A stretch of 53,546 bases of DNA from an uncultured Collinsella sp. (GTDB taxonomy: Bacteria; Actinomycetota; Coriobacteriia; Coriobacteriales; Coriobacteriaceae): positions 1 to 53,546 of the forward strand of contig CAUBTS010000001.1 in the NCBI GenBank assembly GCA_958438955.1. The letters are read 5' to 3'. Positions 7,994 through 16,290 of the stretch are shown piece after piece. The notes below the pieces were generated by a model that saw only the letters and a program-made list of their open reading frames with translations, was not told the DNA's origin and searched no databases. The translations under genes and the position numbers were made by a program. How positions within the stretch are numbered: the stretch's first letter is position 1; each line of letters starts with the position of its first letter.

Positions 7994-10216
7994 CTACACG
8001 ATTTGATTCACGTGCGTCTCGTCGTCGAACTTGGCGGTGCCGGGCTCAACGTCCTGGGGAGCGGCGGCATCGACCAGAGCTTGCTTAAGCTCGGTGTACT
8101 GACGCTCGACCTCGCCCTCGGCCCAGACCTGGTCGGCGATAGCGTCGACCTGGCAGGCGGAGAACTTGTCCTCGGGCGTATGCGAGACCGGGTCAACCTT
8201 GTGAATGGTCAGCTCGTTGCACTTGCCGATCCACCACTGGTAGGTCATATAGACCGTGCCCTTGTTGATGCGATCGCTCACGTCGGCGCGGCTGTATACC
8301 TGGCCGCGGCGGCTGTGAATCGAGACGATGTCGCCGTTCTTGATGCCGCGCGCCTCGGCGTCCGCGGGATTCATGCGGACAAAGCCGGGCTCGTCGGCAA
8401 GCAGCGCCAGCGTCTTGCAGTTGCCGGTCATCGAGCGGCAGCTGTAGTGGCCGACCTCGCGGACGGTGCACAGGATGAGCGGGTACTCATCGTCGGGAAG
8501 CTCGGAGGGCGCCTCCCAGTCGTGCGCCATCAGGTTGGCGCGGCCGTCCTTGGTGGTGAACTTGCCACCAGCGAACATGTCGGGCGTACCGTGGTCGTTC
8601 ACATCGGTGCTCTTGACGGGCCACTGGGCGTAGCCGCCCTCGGGAGCCATCTTCTCGTAGGTCGCGCCCACAAAGTTGGGGCACAGGCTAATGCACTCGT
8701 TCCAGATCTGCTCGGTGTTGTCGTAGTGCATGGGGTAACCCATACGCGTGGACAGGTCCGCGAAGATCTCCCAGTCGTGACGGCACTCGCCCTTGGGCGG
8801 AACGGCCGCGTCAAAGTGCTGGAAGCTACGGTCGGATGCGGTAAAGACACCCTCGTGCTCGCCCCAAGAGGTAGCGGGCAGGATGACGTCGGCGAGCATG
8901 GTCGTCTGCGTCATAAAGATGTCCTGGCAAATGAACAGATCCAGCTCGGAGAGCGTCTTGCGCATACCGGCCGAATCGGGCTCGGTCTGCACCGGGTCCT
9001 CGCCGTAGTTGTAGAAGCAGTGCACCTTGCCCTCGTCGACCAGGTGGCCCAGGTCGGTGAGCTTATAGCCCTCCTCGAGCGGGAGCTTTTCCTCGGGCAC
9101 GCCCCAAGCCTTGGCAAACTTGGCACGCACTGCCGGGTCGGTGACCTTTTGGTAGCCAGGGTACAGGTTGGGCAGCATGCCCATATCGCAGGAGCCCTGG
9201 ACGTTATTCTGACCGCGCACGGGCGCGAGGCCAGAATTGGGTTTGCCGATCTGGCCGGCAACGCAGGCGATGGAGGCGATGGTGTGCACCGTCTTCAGGT
9301 TCTGCTTCTGCTGGCATACGCCCATACCCCAGCCAATGATGGCAGAGGGCTTCGCCGTGGCGTACATCTCGGCAGCTTGGTGGATCAACGCGGGCTCGAC
9401 ACCCGTGATGTCCTGTACGGATTCGGGAGTGTAGTTCTTGATGGTCTCCCACCATTCGTCAAAGCCGTTCGTGTGCTCGGCGACGAATTCCTTGTCGTAG
9501 AGGCCATCGTTGACCAAGCAGTTGGCAAAGGCGTTGAGGAACGCAACGTTGCAACCGTTCTTGATCGGAAGGTAGAGATCGGCGATACGCGCGGTTTCGA
9601 TATGGCGCGGGTCGGCGACGATGATCTTGCAACCCTTTTCTTTGGCTCGCACGATACGCCTTGCGACGATGGGGTGCGAATCGGCAGGGTTATAGCCGAA
9701 GAGGAAAATGCAGCCCGCATCCTCCATACCGGGGATGGAGCATGACATGCAACCTGAACCAACCGTGTCCATCAGACCGAGGACAGTAGGGCCGTGTCAA
9801 GTACGGGCGCAGTTGTCCACGCTGTGGGTGCCGATGCACGCACGCGTAAACTTCTGCATGACGTAGTTCGCCTCATTGCCGCCGCCTCGCGAAGAGCCGG
9901 TGGTCATGACAGCGTTAGGACCATATTCGTCAATTATGGCCTGCATCTTAGATGCGGTGAAATCCAGTGCCTCGTCCCAGCTTACGCGCTCAAGATCCGC
10001 GCCCTTGGTGCGGCGGATCATCGGGTGCAGTACGCGGGGAGTCAAGATCTTGGTGTCGTTGATGAAGTCGTAGCCGCTCATGCCCTTAAGGCACAGCTCG
10101 CTCTGGTTGGTGATGCCGTTGAGCGGTTCGGTACCCACGACCTGGCCGTTTTGGACCAAGAGGTTAAACTGGCAACCGGCGCCGCAGTACGGGCAAATCA
10201 CTTTATGCTTCTCCAT
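7994..10216 (-). CDS. fdhF: Formate dehydrogenase H, selenocysteine-containing
   Basis: One 740-aa molybdoenzyme read through an in-frame UGA at 9797-9799. The UGA is codon 140, the position of Sec140 in E. coli FdhF, in the context DNCART-Sec-HGPTVLGL. The N-terminal 4Fe-4S motif CPYCGAGC with a later Cys in LCLKG is intact. The rest is molybdopterin oxidoreductase (MSCSIPGMED, IIGWGMGVCQQ, GQNNVQGSCDMG) and a C-terminal bisMGD-binding domain. It oxidises formate to CO2 and feeds HyfA. The ATG at 10216 has AAGGAGG 6 nt upstream; an upstream TTG has no such site. Read without recoding, it looks like two broken genes. The product depends on Sec insertion, selD and the molybdenum genes found further right. 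Confidence 0.96.
9766..9785 (-). promoter_or_regulatory. SECIS element of fdhF
   Basis: Eleven nt after the UGA the mRNA folds into a hairpin with UGUCC/GGACA lower arms, UC/GA upper pairs, a GGUCU apical loop and a single bulged U on the 3' side. Loop, bulge and spacing match the E. coli fdhF SECIS bound by SelB. Confidence 0.9.
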
Positions 10217-10237
10217 GACACCCTCCTTCCTTTCTCT

Positions 10238-10256
10238 GCTACCGAATACTCGGTAC
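10238..10256. promoter_or_regulatory. Inverted repeat upstream of fdhF
   Basis: In the 74-bp gap between hydN and fdhF, ACCGA-ATAC-TCGGT with flanking T/A forms a 6-bp inverted repeat 4 nt apart, just upstream of the fdhF ribosome site. It could be an operator or a small mRNA hairpin; I know of no matching regulator. Confidence 0.3.
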
Positions 10257-10290
10257 TTATTTGACAATCATTGGGCCTGTCGCCCGACGC

Positions 10291-10809
10291 TTACGCCTCG
10301 TTTTCGATGGTGGCGCGGGCACGCTCGGCAGTCAGTTCTGCCAGACGCTCCTCGTCTACCAGGGTGAGGCCCTTGGTCGGACACGCCTCGGCACACGCCG
10401 GACCGCCGGGACGGTCCACGCACAGGTCGCACTTGAGCACGAAGCTCTTAGTCTGCGAACCCACGCGAACGTCACCCATCAAGACGGGGACCTGCGTGGT
10501 CGCCACGCTCACGGCGCCAAAGGGGCATGCCATTACGCAGCTCTTGCAGCCGATGCAGTTGTCCTCGTTGACGCCGATGCGATGGTTCTTTGGATCAAAG
10601 AACAAGGCGCCCGTGGGGCAGGCCTTGGCGCACGGAGCGTCCTCGCAGTGGTGACATGCCACCGGCGCGGAAATCTCGTAGGTGCGCGTTACGCGCAAGC
10701 GAGGTGCGGCGATGTTGCCGGGAATATCGTGCGCCTCGATGCACGCCGCCATACAGGTTTGGCACCCAATGCAGCGTGAAGAATCAGCCACGACTCGTTT
10801 ATTGCCCAT
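10291..10809 (-). CDS. hydN: HydN-like electron-transfer ferredoxin (4 x 4Fe-4S)
   Basis: A 172-aa protein close to E. coli HydN (175 aa), the ferredoxin-like partner of formate dehydrogenase H. Four cysteine groups are visible: CIGCQTCMAAC at about residues 13-23, CHHCEDAPCAKAC near 51, CIGCKSCVMAC near 82, and CDLC with CAEAC near 122-135. I start at the ATG at 10809 because AGGAGGGAG lies just upstream; a longer in-frame reading to 10995 has no ribosome site. It is the first gene of the fdhF-hyf operon. HycB/HyfA paralogy is clear, but a second ferredoxin (hyfA) downstream makes HydN the better name. Confidence 0.85.
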   Translation of the reverse strand: MGNKRVVADSSRCIGCQTCMAACIEAHDIPGNIAAPRLRVTRTYEISAPVACHHCEDAPCAKACPTGALFFDPKNHRIGVNEDNCIGCKSCVMACPFGAVSVATTQVPVLMGDVRVGSQTKSFVLKCDLCVDRPGGPACAEACPTKGLTLVDEERLAELTAERARATIENEA

Positions 10810-10987
10810 GTTGTTCACTCCCTCCTGAATCCCATGCCGGAGAGACCCTGTCGACGTTGCCCCGGACCGCCCGTGGTCCGGCATCGGCGTATCGAGTGCA
10901 TGCGGCGAAACAGGCACTTCGATAGAGTTCCTCCAACGATATACAGGCTTAATATACGCAGTTGCAGGTGGCAAACTTGAGCATAGG

Positions 10988-11013
10988 CCCTGCAATACGG
11001 GTGTATTGCAGGG
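10988..11013. promoter_or_regulatory. Perfect palindrome upstream of hydN
   Basis: The 429 bp between hydN and the antitoxin gene are AT-richer than their surroundings. They hold an 11-bp perfect inverted repeat (CCCTGCAATAC / GTATTGCAGGG, 4-nt gap) about 180 bp upstream of hydN. A TATATT box for minus-strand transcription lies at 10951-10956. The palindrome is placed like an operator for a formate- or redox-responsive regulator of the hydrogenlyase operon. No sigma-54 -24/-12 pair was seen. Confidence 0.4.
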
Positions 11014-11143
11014 GTTTTGGCAGGTTGGAATTATTCTCTAGAAGCTATAAAGGTGAGTGTATTACATGCGTACATCCAAGGGAGATTTCACGCTCGTTTA
11101 TAAAGGACGTAATACGTTTGTGATAAATTTCGCGTTCATTAAC

Positions 11144-11171
11144 TTGAGTGCAATAAAGTAGTGGTTATAAG
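11144..11171 (+). promoter_or_regulatory. Putative promoter of the toxin-antitoxin pair
   Basis: TTGAGT at 11144-11149 and TATAAG at 11166-11171 are 16 bp apart, about 68 bp before the antitoxin start, in an AT-rich stretch. Read by eye only. Confidence 0.4.
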
Positions 11172-11238
11172 ATTAGCTACTAATATTCGATGCTGTATTT
11201 GACCATTCATATTGCACGCTCATTAAGGGGGGCCAGTG

Positions 11239-11562
11239 ATGTCATCGACTCAAAAAAGAGCCATCCTGCAGGTGCGCATTCGCGAGGAAGACAAGCAGCA
11301 TGCCGAGCATCTCTACGACGCCATGGGCACATCGCTCGCCGAAGCCGTCCGCCTATTTGTCGCGCAAAGCATTTTGATGCGCAAGCTTCCCTTTCAGCCA
11401 GTCGCCGTGCGCTCAAAGGACGGCACCGCCGCCTATGGATCGCTCAAAGCATATGGTGACCCCAATCGCCGCTCCGAGGAGCGCAATGCCTGGATTGAAT
11501 ACCTTGCTACAGAAAGCGACGATTCTATTTTGGGCCCCGAGGAAGTAGATATCCATGAGTAG
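11239..11562 (+). CDS. RelB/DinJ-family antitoxin
   Basis: A 107-aa protein with a ribbon-helix-helix type N-terminus (ILQVRIREEDKQHAEHLYDAMGTSLAEAVRLFVAQ) characteristic of RelB/DinJ antitoxins, followed by a polar C-terminus likely to wrap the toxin. The ATG at 11239 is preceded by AAGGGGGG; a GTG one codon earlier is possible. Its stop lies inside the next gene (8-nt overlap, ATGAGTAG), the usual antitoxin-first arrangement. It probably represses its own promoter. RelB/DinJ antitoxins normally partner RelE/YafQ toxins, so the PIN-domain partner is unusual. Confidence 0.78.
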   Translation: MSSTQKRAILQVRIREEDKQHAEHLYDAMGTSLAEAVRLFVAQSILMRKLPFQPVAVRSKDGTAAYGSLKAYGDPNRRSEERNAWIEYLATESDDSILGPEEVDIHE

Positions 11563-12031
11563 CACCATCATCGACGAGACCGTCATCCTGCGCTACCTGC
11601 TTGACGACGACGAGGTTCTGTCACCGCGCGCCGCCAAGGTCATCGCCACGCGCACCGCTCGCGTCTACCCCGAAATCATCACGCGCGTCGTGGTCACGCT
11701 GCGCGACGTCTATAAGGTTCCCCGCGTTGAGATTACTGCGGCCATGAAAAGGCTGCTCGATGCCGTCATGGTCGACGAGCCCACCGTTGTCGCCCTTGCC
11801 GTCAAACTCTTTGGCAAGACCCATATGGACTTTACCGACTGCCTCCTCGCAGCCCGAACCGCCATCTACAACGATGATGTCGTGAGCTTTGGCAAGCCCA
11901 TCATCCAAGGCATGATCGATTACCGCCGCAAGCGCCAAACCGCGGCCGACGCTCGCGACCGCGCCGCCGAAGCCCGCAGCCGAAGCACCGACTCCACCAT
12001 CGACAAGCTCCGCCACCGCCCCCGCAGCTAA
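11555..12031 (+). CDS. PIN-domain toxin (VapC-like ribonuclease)
   Basis: A 158-aa protein with the PIN-domain layout: a first acidic site in IIDETVILRYLLDDDE (residues 5-20), a second in YPEIITRVV near 39-46, a third in HMDFTDCLLAAR near 90-101, and DDVVSFGKP near 109. The first motif reads D-E-T where VapC proteins usually have D-T/S-N/S, so activity is not certain. The last ~25 residues are Arg-rich and low in complexity. It is translationally coupled to the antitoxin. The expected role is cleavage of RNA, often tRNA, under stress. Confidence 0.72.
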   Translation: MSSTIIDETVILRYLLDDDEVLSPRAAKVIATRTARVYPEIITRVVVTLRDVYKVPRVEITAAMKRLLDAVMVDEPTVVALAVKLFGKTHMDFTDCLLAARTAIYNDDVVSFGKPIIQGMIDYRRKRQTAADARDRAAEARSRSTDSTIDKLRHRPRS

Positions 12032-12046
12032 CCCCATCCCCATCTG

Positions 12047-12113
12047 AGTTGCGGTGAAATACGGACTGTTTCATGCCTTTAAAGGCCTCAACAGTCCGTA
12101 TTTCACCGCAACT
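12047..12113. repeat. Palindromic repeat, copy 1
   Basis: 24-nt perfect inverted arms (12047-12070 and 12090-12113, core GCGGTGAAATACGGACTG) around a 19-nt loop. It lies between the convergent ends of the PIN toxin and the AbiEi-like gene. Similar copies occur at 13329, 31673 and 52421. There is no U-run, so it is not a simple terminator. Confidence 0.93.
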
Positions 12114-12141
12114 TATTGAAGGTGGACCGCGAACGATTTCG

Positions 12142-13161
12142 CTATCGGGAGTCGGCGTAGGGTTTTATTGTCGGAATGCCGTAACCGCGCATCATGGCAC
12201 CGAACGATTCTACGTCGTAGGTGTCCGAGAGTTTGAAATGAATGACGTTGTGGCCCATGGCGCGAAGGTTCGCGTCGCGCATGAGGGCCGCTCGATACGT
12301 TTTTGCCGCCGCCCGCTCTGGATCATTTTGAGCCTCGTCTTCAAACTTGCCTAGCCCATGCAGCTCTGCCAGCGTCCATGAGCCGTCTGGCATCTGCCAG
12401 CCATAATCTGCTAGATAATAGCCAGCGTTTCCCGGTCGCGTTATCTCAACTTGAAGCTCGGGCGCGGCAACCCCAGCGAGAATCATCGCTGCTCTCGCCT
12501 CAGACTCGCCGCCATTGTCTGACCTGCCGTCCATACACTCAAAAACGTCAAAAGCACGCGCGTTGCCATGCAGCCCTCGACAATTTGCCTGCGCATATGC
12601 TCGCAGCTCTTCGCGTTCGACATCGTACTCACGGGCCAAGCCATCGACATAACCCAGCGCATAGCGAAAGGCGCTCGATCGCGCGATATCAACAACCGTT
12701 CGACACGGATCCGTCAGTGTAAACAGACCAAGCCGCCACACTTCGCCCGGGCGCCAGCGCTTGTATTCAACGAACTCATACGTATCACGCCTTGTAGACC
12801 GTGGCAGCAGCACTTGCACTTTATCCAGAAGCGTATACGCCGAGCCGATGCCGTAGAGCAGCGCTGCTGTCGCTCCGCAAAACACAGCATCCGGTTCAAC
12901 GACCGCAATAGCGGATGCCAGCTGAAAGATACGATCTTCAACCCCAAGATTATTCCAATAGACCGGATCCGCATATACATGGTTGTAAAGACGAAGCATG
13001 AGCTCTTCCTGCATAAGCTCGCGCGCACGGCGTTCATCCCAAGGATCAATTGTTATAAGCAGCTGTCCATCTTGATGAATTCCAACGGCCGAGAATAACA
13101 TCCTTGCATAGGACTGCGGAAAATGTTTGCCTTTATCGAGCATGGCCAACCCCATAACCAT
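12142..13161 (-). CDS. AbiEi/DUF559-like protein with putative PD-(D/E)XK nuclease domain
   Basis: A 339-aa hypothetical protein. The middle (VFCGATAALLYGIG near residue 95, TLTDPCRTVVDIARSS near 150) resembles AbiEi-type antitoxin/DUF559 proteins. The C-terminus has an endonuclease-like pattern: GGESEARAAMILAG, APELQVEI, an Asp in LADYGW, then AELHGLGKFED, which matches D...E-x-x-G-x-x-K with His in place of the usual Asp. The start is uncertain: clustered GTG, ATG and ATG codons at 13164, 13161 and 13143 all have poor ribosome sites, with GGGG before 13143. No partner gene is adjacent. It is bracketed by palindromic repeats at 12047 and 13329 and is AT-richer than its neighbours, which suggests transfer. 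It could serve in defence, but I infer this only. Confidence 0.6.
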   Translation of the reverse strand: MVMGLAMLDKGKHFPQSYARMLFSAVGIHQDGQLLITIDPWDERRARELMQEELMLRLYNHVYADPVYWNNLGVEDRIFQLASAIAVVEPDAVFCGATAALLYGIGSAYTLLDKVQVLLPRSTRRDTYEFVEYKRWRPGEVWRLGLFTLTDPCRTVVDIARSSAFRYALGYVDGLAREYDVEREELRAYAQANCRGLHGNARAFDVFECMDGRSDNGGESEARAAMILAGVAAPELQVEITRPGNAGYYLADYGWQMPDGSWTLAELHGLGKFEDEAQNDPERAAAKTYRAALMRDANLRAMGHNVIHFKLSDTYDVESFGAMMRGYGIPTIKPYADSR

Positions 13162-13328
13162 CACGGCGGAGAGAATACCATTACGCTATCGCATGCTTCC
13201 GTCCGCAGGCCTTGCCAAAAGCTGACCAAAAGCTTGACGTCGCAGGTCAGAGCTTCAAAAAATATTTCCACTCTCGGTAGACGGTCGCTACGATCCTCCC
13301 AACGGCATCAAAATCCAACCTTACAAAT

Positions 13329-13395
13329 AGTTGCGGTGAAATACGGACTACATGGGCCATAAAAGCCAAAAGACAGTCCGTATTTCACCGCAACT
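13329..13395. repeat. Palindromic repeat, copy 2
   Basis: 21-nt perfect inverted arms (13329-13349 and 13375-13395) of the same sequence as copy 1 around a different 25-nt loop. It lies upstream of the AbiEi-like gene and downstream of the tRNA terminator, so that gene sits between two copies. Confidence 0.93.
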
Positions 13396-13426
13396 TAGAA
13401 GGGGATCTGGGGTCCCGGCATGTATA

Positions 13427-13464
13427 TGAAAATGGCTCTGGTCCCAAAAGGAACCAGAGCCATT
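13427..13464 (-). terminator. Terminator of the tRNA-Pro/tRNA-Gly operon
   Basis: A 12-bp stem (arms 13431-13442 and 13453-13464, AATGGCTCTGGT) followed by UUUUC on the minus-strand transcript, 12 bp after the tRNA-Gly CCA end. Confidence 0.85.
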
Positions 13465-13475
13465 CAGCTATCTTA

Positions 13476-13549
13476 TGGAGCGGGCGACGGGAATCGAACC
13501 CGCGTCATCAGCTTGGAAGGCTGGGGTTCTACCATTGAACTACGCCCGC
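13476..13549 (-). tRNA. tRNA-Gly (TCC)
   Basis: A 74-nt tRNA with encoded CCA. The acceptor stem GCGGGCG pairs with CGCCCGC, the anticodon loop is CTTCCAA (anticodon TCC), and the T-loop is GGTTCGATTCC. It is the second gene of a two-tRNA transcript, just downstream of tRNA-Pro. Confidence 0.96.
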
Positions 13550-13555
13550 AAGATA

Positions 13556-13632
13556 TGGTCGGGACGACAGGATTTGAACCTGCGACATCCTGCTCCCAAA
13601 GCAGGCGCGCTACCAAACTGCGCCACGTCCCG
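13556..13632 (-). tRNA. tRNA-Pro (TGG)
   Basis: A 77-nt tRNA with encoded CCA. The acceptor stem CGGGACG pairs with CGTCCCG, the anticodon loop is CTTTGGGAG (anticodon TGG), and the T-loop is GGTTCAAATCC. Six bp separate it from tRNA-Gly, with which it is probably co-transcribed. Confidence 0.96.
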
Positions 13633-13723
13633 AAGGTGTTGAGCAGCTAAGGTCTAAACCTTGCGTGTCCCAAAGCGAAGGAAATTATAGGGGAGACTCC
13701 CCGCCTGTGCAAGCATTGATGCC

Positions 13724-15082
13724 TTAGCTCCTCGAATGTGCGACAAAACGACTATGGAGCAGACCGATCACAAAGGCAACCACGGCAACCGGCGCCCACG
13801 CGGCACCGATGTCTGCCAGGGGTAGCGCATCAAACGGCAGCCACGCGCCCGCAACGAACGCATCGCGGACCGAGGTGATCACGCTCTGCACGGCGACCAC
13901 GCCGCCGACCCAGACCCACACCTGCGGATGAGCGTCGCAAAAGCCGTGCACCAGGCCCATCAGTACCAGCACGATGGCGACGGGATACAGGGCGTTGAGC
14001 ATGGGCACCGAGAACATAAGGATCACGTCGAGGCCCACGTTGGAGAGCACGCACGAAAACGCTGCGAACACAAAGGCGAGAACCGCAAAGGGACGGCGCA
14101 TGGCCTCCTCGGAGGCCTCCACTCCCCCTTCAACCACGTACGTCTCGCAGAAGTAACGCGAGCAGCAGCTAATAAGACCGATGCACACGTTCATGCAGGC
14201 AAGGAAAAAGATCGCAAAGACCACGACCGTGCCGGCAAGGCCAAAGTGCATGGAGGCCGAACGGGCGAGGATGGCGGCGCCGTTGGTAGCGTCGGGCATC
14301 ACGGTGCCGAGCTGCGTGCCGGCAAGCGCCAGGCCGCAGTAGATGATGGCCATGAGTACGCCGGCAATCACACCGGAGCGCGAAATCTCAAAGGCCACGC
14401 GCTTGTCATCGGTAACACCCAACTCGTGGATGGTCTCGGCGATGATGATGCCGAAGGCGAGCGACGCGAGCAGGTCCATGGTCTGATAGCCAGTCAGAAA
14501 GCCCTGCACGGCGGCGCCTGCATCGTAAGGAGCCAGAGGCGCGGCAGCCGGTCCCAGCGGCGAGATCACGGCAGCACCCACGACCAGCACAATGAGCGCA
14601 ATGAGCGCGGGGCCCGTAATGCGGCCGAGCACGCGTGTGATGACACCCGGGCGCAGCGTGAGCGCAAACGCGACGACAAAGAAGCCAACGGCAAACACCA
14701 GGCGAGCCGTACCGAGCGAGACGCCCTCGGGCAGCAGCGGCACCAGCATCTCGAAGGCCGTGGAGCTCGTGCGCGGAATAGCCAGGCACGGGCCGATGGC
14801 CAGATACACCGCCGCGACAAAGAACTCACCGAACTTGGGGTGCACGCGGCCGGCAAGCTCACGCGCCGTTCCGGCGAGCGCCACGGCGATAAAGCCCATA
14901 ACAGGCAGGCCGATGGCAGCAATCAAAAAGCCAATCATGGCAAGTGGCGTGGCGGTACCGGCCTGAAGTGCCAGCAACGGCGGAATGATGAGGTTACCGG
15001 CGCCAAAGAGCATCGAGAACAGCGCAATGCCGACGGTAACGACATGGTCGGAGCGCAGGCCGCGCGGGGCGGATGAGGCCAT
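13724..15082 (-). CDS. brnQ: Branched-chain amino acid:cation symporter BrnQ
   Basis: A 452-aa membrane protein with about 12 hydrophobic segments. The N-terminal GIALFSMLFGAGNLIIPP is the BrnQ (LivCS family) signature; CLAIPRTSSTAFEM near residue 110 and DLLASLAFGIIIAETI near 220 also fit. It takes up Leu, Ile and Val with Na+ or H+. The start at MASSAPRG is preceded by AAAGGTG; a longer reading to 15139 would run through the terminator of the upstream gene. It appears to be a single-gene unit ending 92 bp before tRNA-Pro. Confidence 0.93.
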   Translation of the reverse strand: MASSAPRGLRSDHVVTVGIALFSMLFGAGNLIIPPLLALQAGTATPLAMIGFLIAAIGLPVMGFIAVALAGTARELAGRVHPKFGEFFVAAVYLAIGPCLAIPRTSSTAFEMLVPLLPEGVSLGTARLVFAVGFFVVAFALTLRPGVITRVLGRITGPALIALIVLVVGAAVISPLGPAAAPLAPYDAGAAVQGFLTGYQTMDLLASLAFGIIIAETIHELGVTDDKRVAFEISRSGVIAGVLMAIIYCGLALAGTQLGTVMPDATNGAAILARSASMHFGLAGTVVVFAIFFLACMNVCIGLISCCSRYFCETYVVEGGVEASEEAMRRPFAVLAFVFAAFSCVLSNVGLDVILMFSVPMLNALYPVAIVLVLMGLVHGFCDAHPQVWVWVGGVVAVQSVITSVRDAFVAGAWLPFDALPLADIGAAWAPVAVVAFVIGLLHSRFVAHSRS

Positions 15083-15104
15083 GGGCACACCTTTCGGGTC
15101 GAAA

Positions 15105-15136
15105 CAAAAACGGGACGGGCAAAAACACCCGTCCCG
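15105..15136 (-). terminator. Terminator of the selenium operon
   Basis: A 9-bp GC-rich stem (CGGGACGGG, arms 15111-15119 and 15128-15136) followed by UUUUUGUUU on the minus strand. It lies 14 bp after the cysteine desulfurase gene and closes the operon before brnQ. Confidence 0.9.
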
Positions 15137-15150
15137 CAAGTATATACGCT

Positions 15151-16290
15151 CTAGCAGGCTAAATCGCGCAAAGCGTCAATCGCGGTGTCGACTTCCTCGG
15201 CCGTATTGAAATAGCCAAACGAGAATCGGACGACACCCTGGCGCTCGGTTCCCAGCGCGCGGTGCATGAGCGGAGCGCAATGGGCGCCGGGGCGCGTCGC
15301 AATCCCCCACCCTTGCATGAGCGCGTCCGAGATCTCGGCCGAATCGATATCGCCCACGTTGAGTGAGACGATCGCCGAGCGCACGGGCTGATCAAACGCA
15401 CCGTAGAGCGCAATGCCGGGGATTTCGCGCACACCGGCAAGGAAGCGATCAGCGAGCGCACGCTCGTGGGCAGCAATCGCCTCGACCCCACCCTGGGCGT
15501 CGATAAAGTCGAGGCCGGCAGAAAGTCCCGCGATGCCGTGACCGTTGAGCGTGCCCGCCTCAAGGCGCGTGGGCCACTCAAGCGGCTGCAGTGCATCGAA
15601 GCTGTGCACACCCGTGCCGCCCATGGCCCACGGAGCCACGTCAATGCCCTCCGCCACGGCCAGCCCGCCGGTCCCTTGCGGACCCATGAGCCCCTTGTGG
15701 CCGGTAAAGCACACGACGTCGAGCCCCATGGCCTGCATATCGATATGCGCCGTGCCGGCAGACTGAGAGGCATCGACGATCAACAGCGCGCCGGCCGCAT
15801 GCGCGATGGCCACCACGCGCGCAATGTCGACCGCGTTACCGGTCACATTGGAGGCGTGCGTCACCACCACGGCGCGCGTACCGGACGTGACCAGCCGCTC
15901 GAGCTCGTCGTAGTCGAGCACGCCGCTCGCATCGCAACCCGCATGCTCAACCGTCACACCCTGCTCCGTCGCCAAGCGATTGAGCGGACGCAGCACGGAA
16001 TTGTGCTCAAGCACCGTCGTGACCACGCGGTCGCCGGGGCGCACCACCCCGTTGATGGCGGTGTTGAGCGCCGCCGTGGAGTTGGGCGTAAAACACACAT
16101 GGTCCGCCCTCGGGCAACCAAAAAGGCGCGCAAGCTTGGCGCGGCAAGCGTGAATCGTACGAGCGGCATCGAGGGCACCCGACGTGGCACCGCGCCCGGC
16201 ATTGCCGAGCGAGCACATCGCCTGCGTCACCGCATCGATGACCGTCTGCGGCTTGTGCATGGTCGTCGCCGCGTTATCCAGGTAGATCAT
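15151..16290 (-). CDS. NifS/SufS-like cysteine desulfurase (selenium-cluster type)
   Basis: A 379-aa class V aminotransferase-fold enzyme. Seen: MIYLDNAATTMHKP at the N-terminus, His in LEHNSVLRPL near residue 104, the PLP lysine in FTGHKGLMGPQG near 199, and the active-site Cys in TRPGAHCAPLMH near 330. The family removes S or Se from cysteine or selenocysteine. Its ATG overlaps the DUF3343 stop (ATGA), and yedF and selD lie just upstream. I infer that it delivers selenide or persulfide to SelD or to the Se/S carriers. The start has GGGAGGT upstream. A housekeeping Fe-S role is less likely here because no iscU/sufU is nearby. Confidence 0.85.
   Translation of the reverse strand: MIYLDNAATTMHKPQTVIDAVTQAMCSLGNAGRGATSGALDAARTIHACRAKLARLFGCPRADHVCFTPNSTAALNTAINGVVRPGDRVVTTVLEHNSVLRPLNRLATEQGVTVEHAGCDASGVLDYDELERLVTSGTRAVVVTHASNVTGNAVDIARVVAIAHAAGALLIVDASQSAGTAHIDMQAMGLDVVCFTGHKGLMGPQGTGGLAVAEGIDVAPWAMGGTGVHSFDALQPLEWPTRLEAGTLNGHGIAGLSAGLDFIDAQGGVEAIAAHERALADRFLAGVREIPGIALYGAFDQPVRSAIVSLNVGDIDSAEISDALMQGWGIATRPGAHCAPLMHRALGTERQGVVRFSFGYFNTAEEVDTAIDALRDLAC

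Noticed and set aside
7994..10216. fdhF as a pseudogene or two genes split by a stop
   Set aside because: The stop is UGA at the known Sec140 position with a correct SECIS; no other lesion is present.
10810..11238. A sigma-54 promoter for the hyf operon, as in E. coli
   Set aside because: No GG-N10-GC pair with the expected context was found near hydN.
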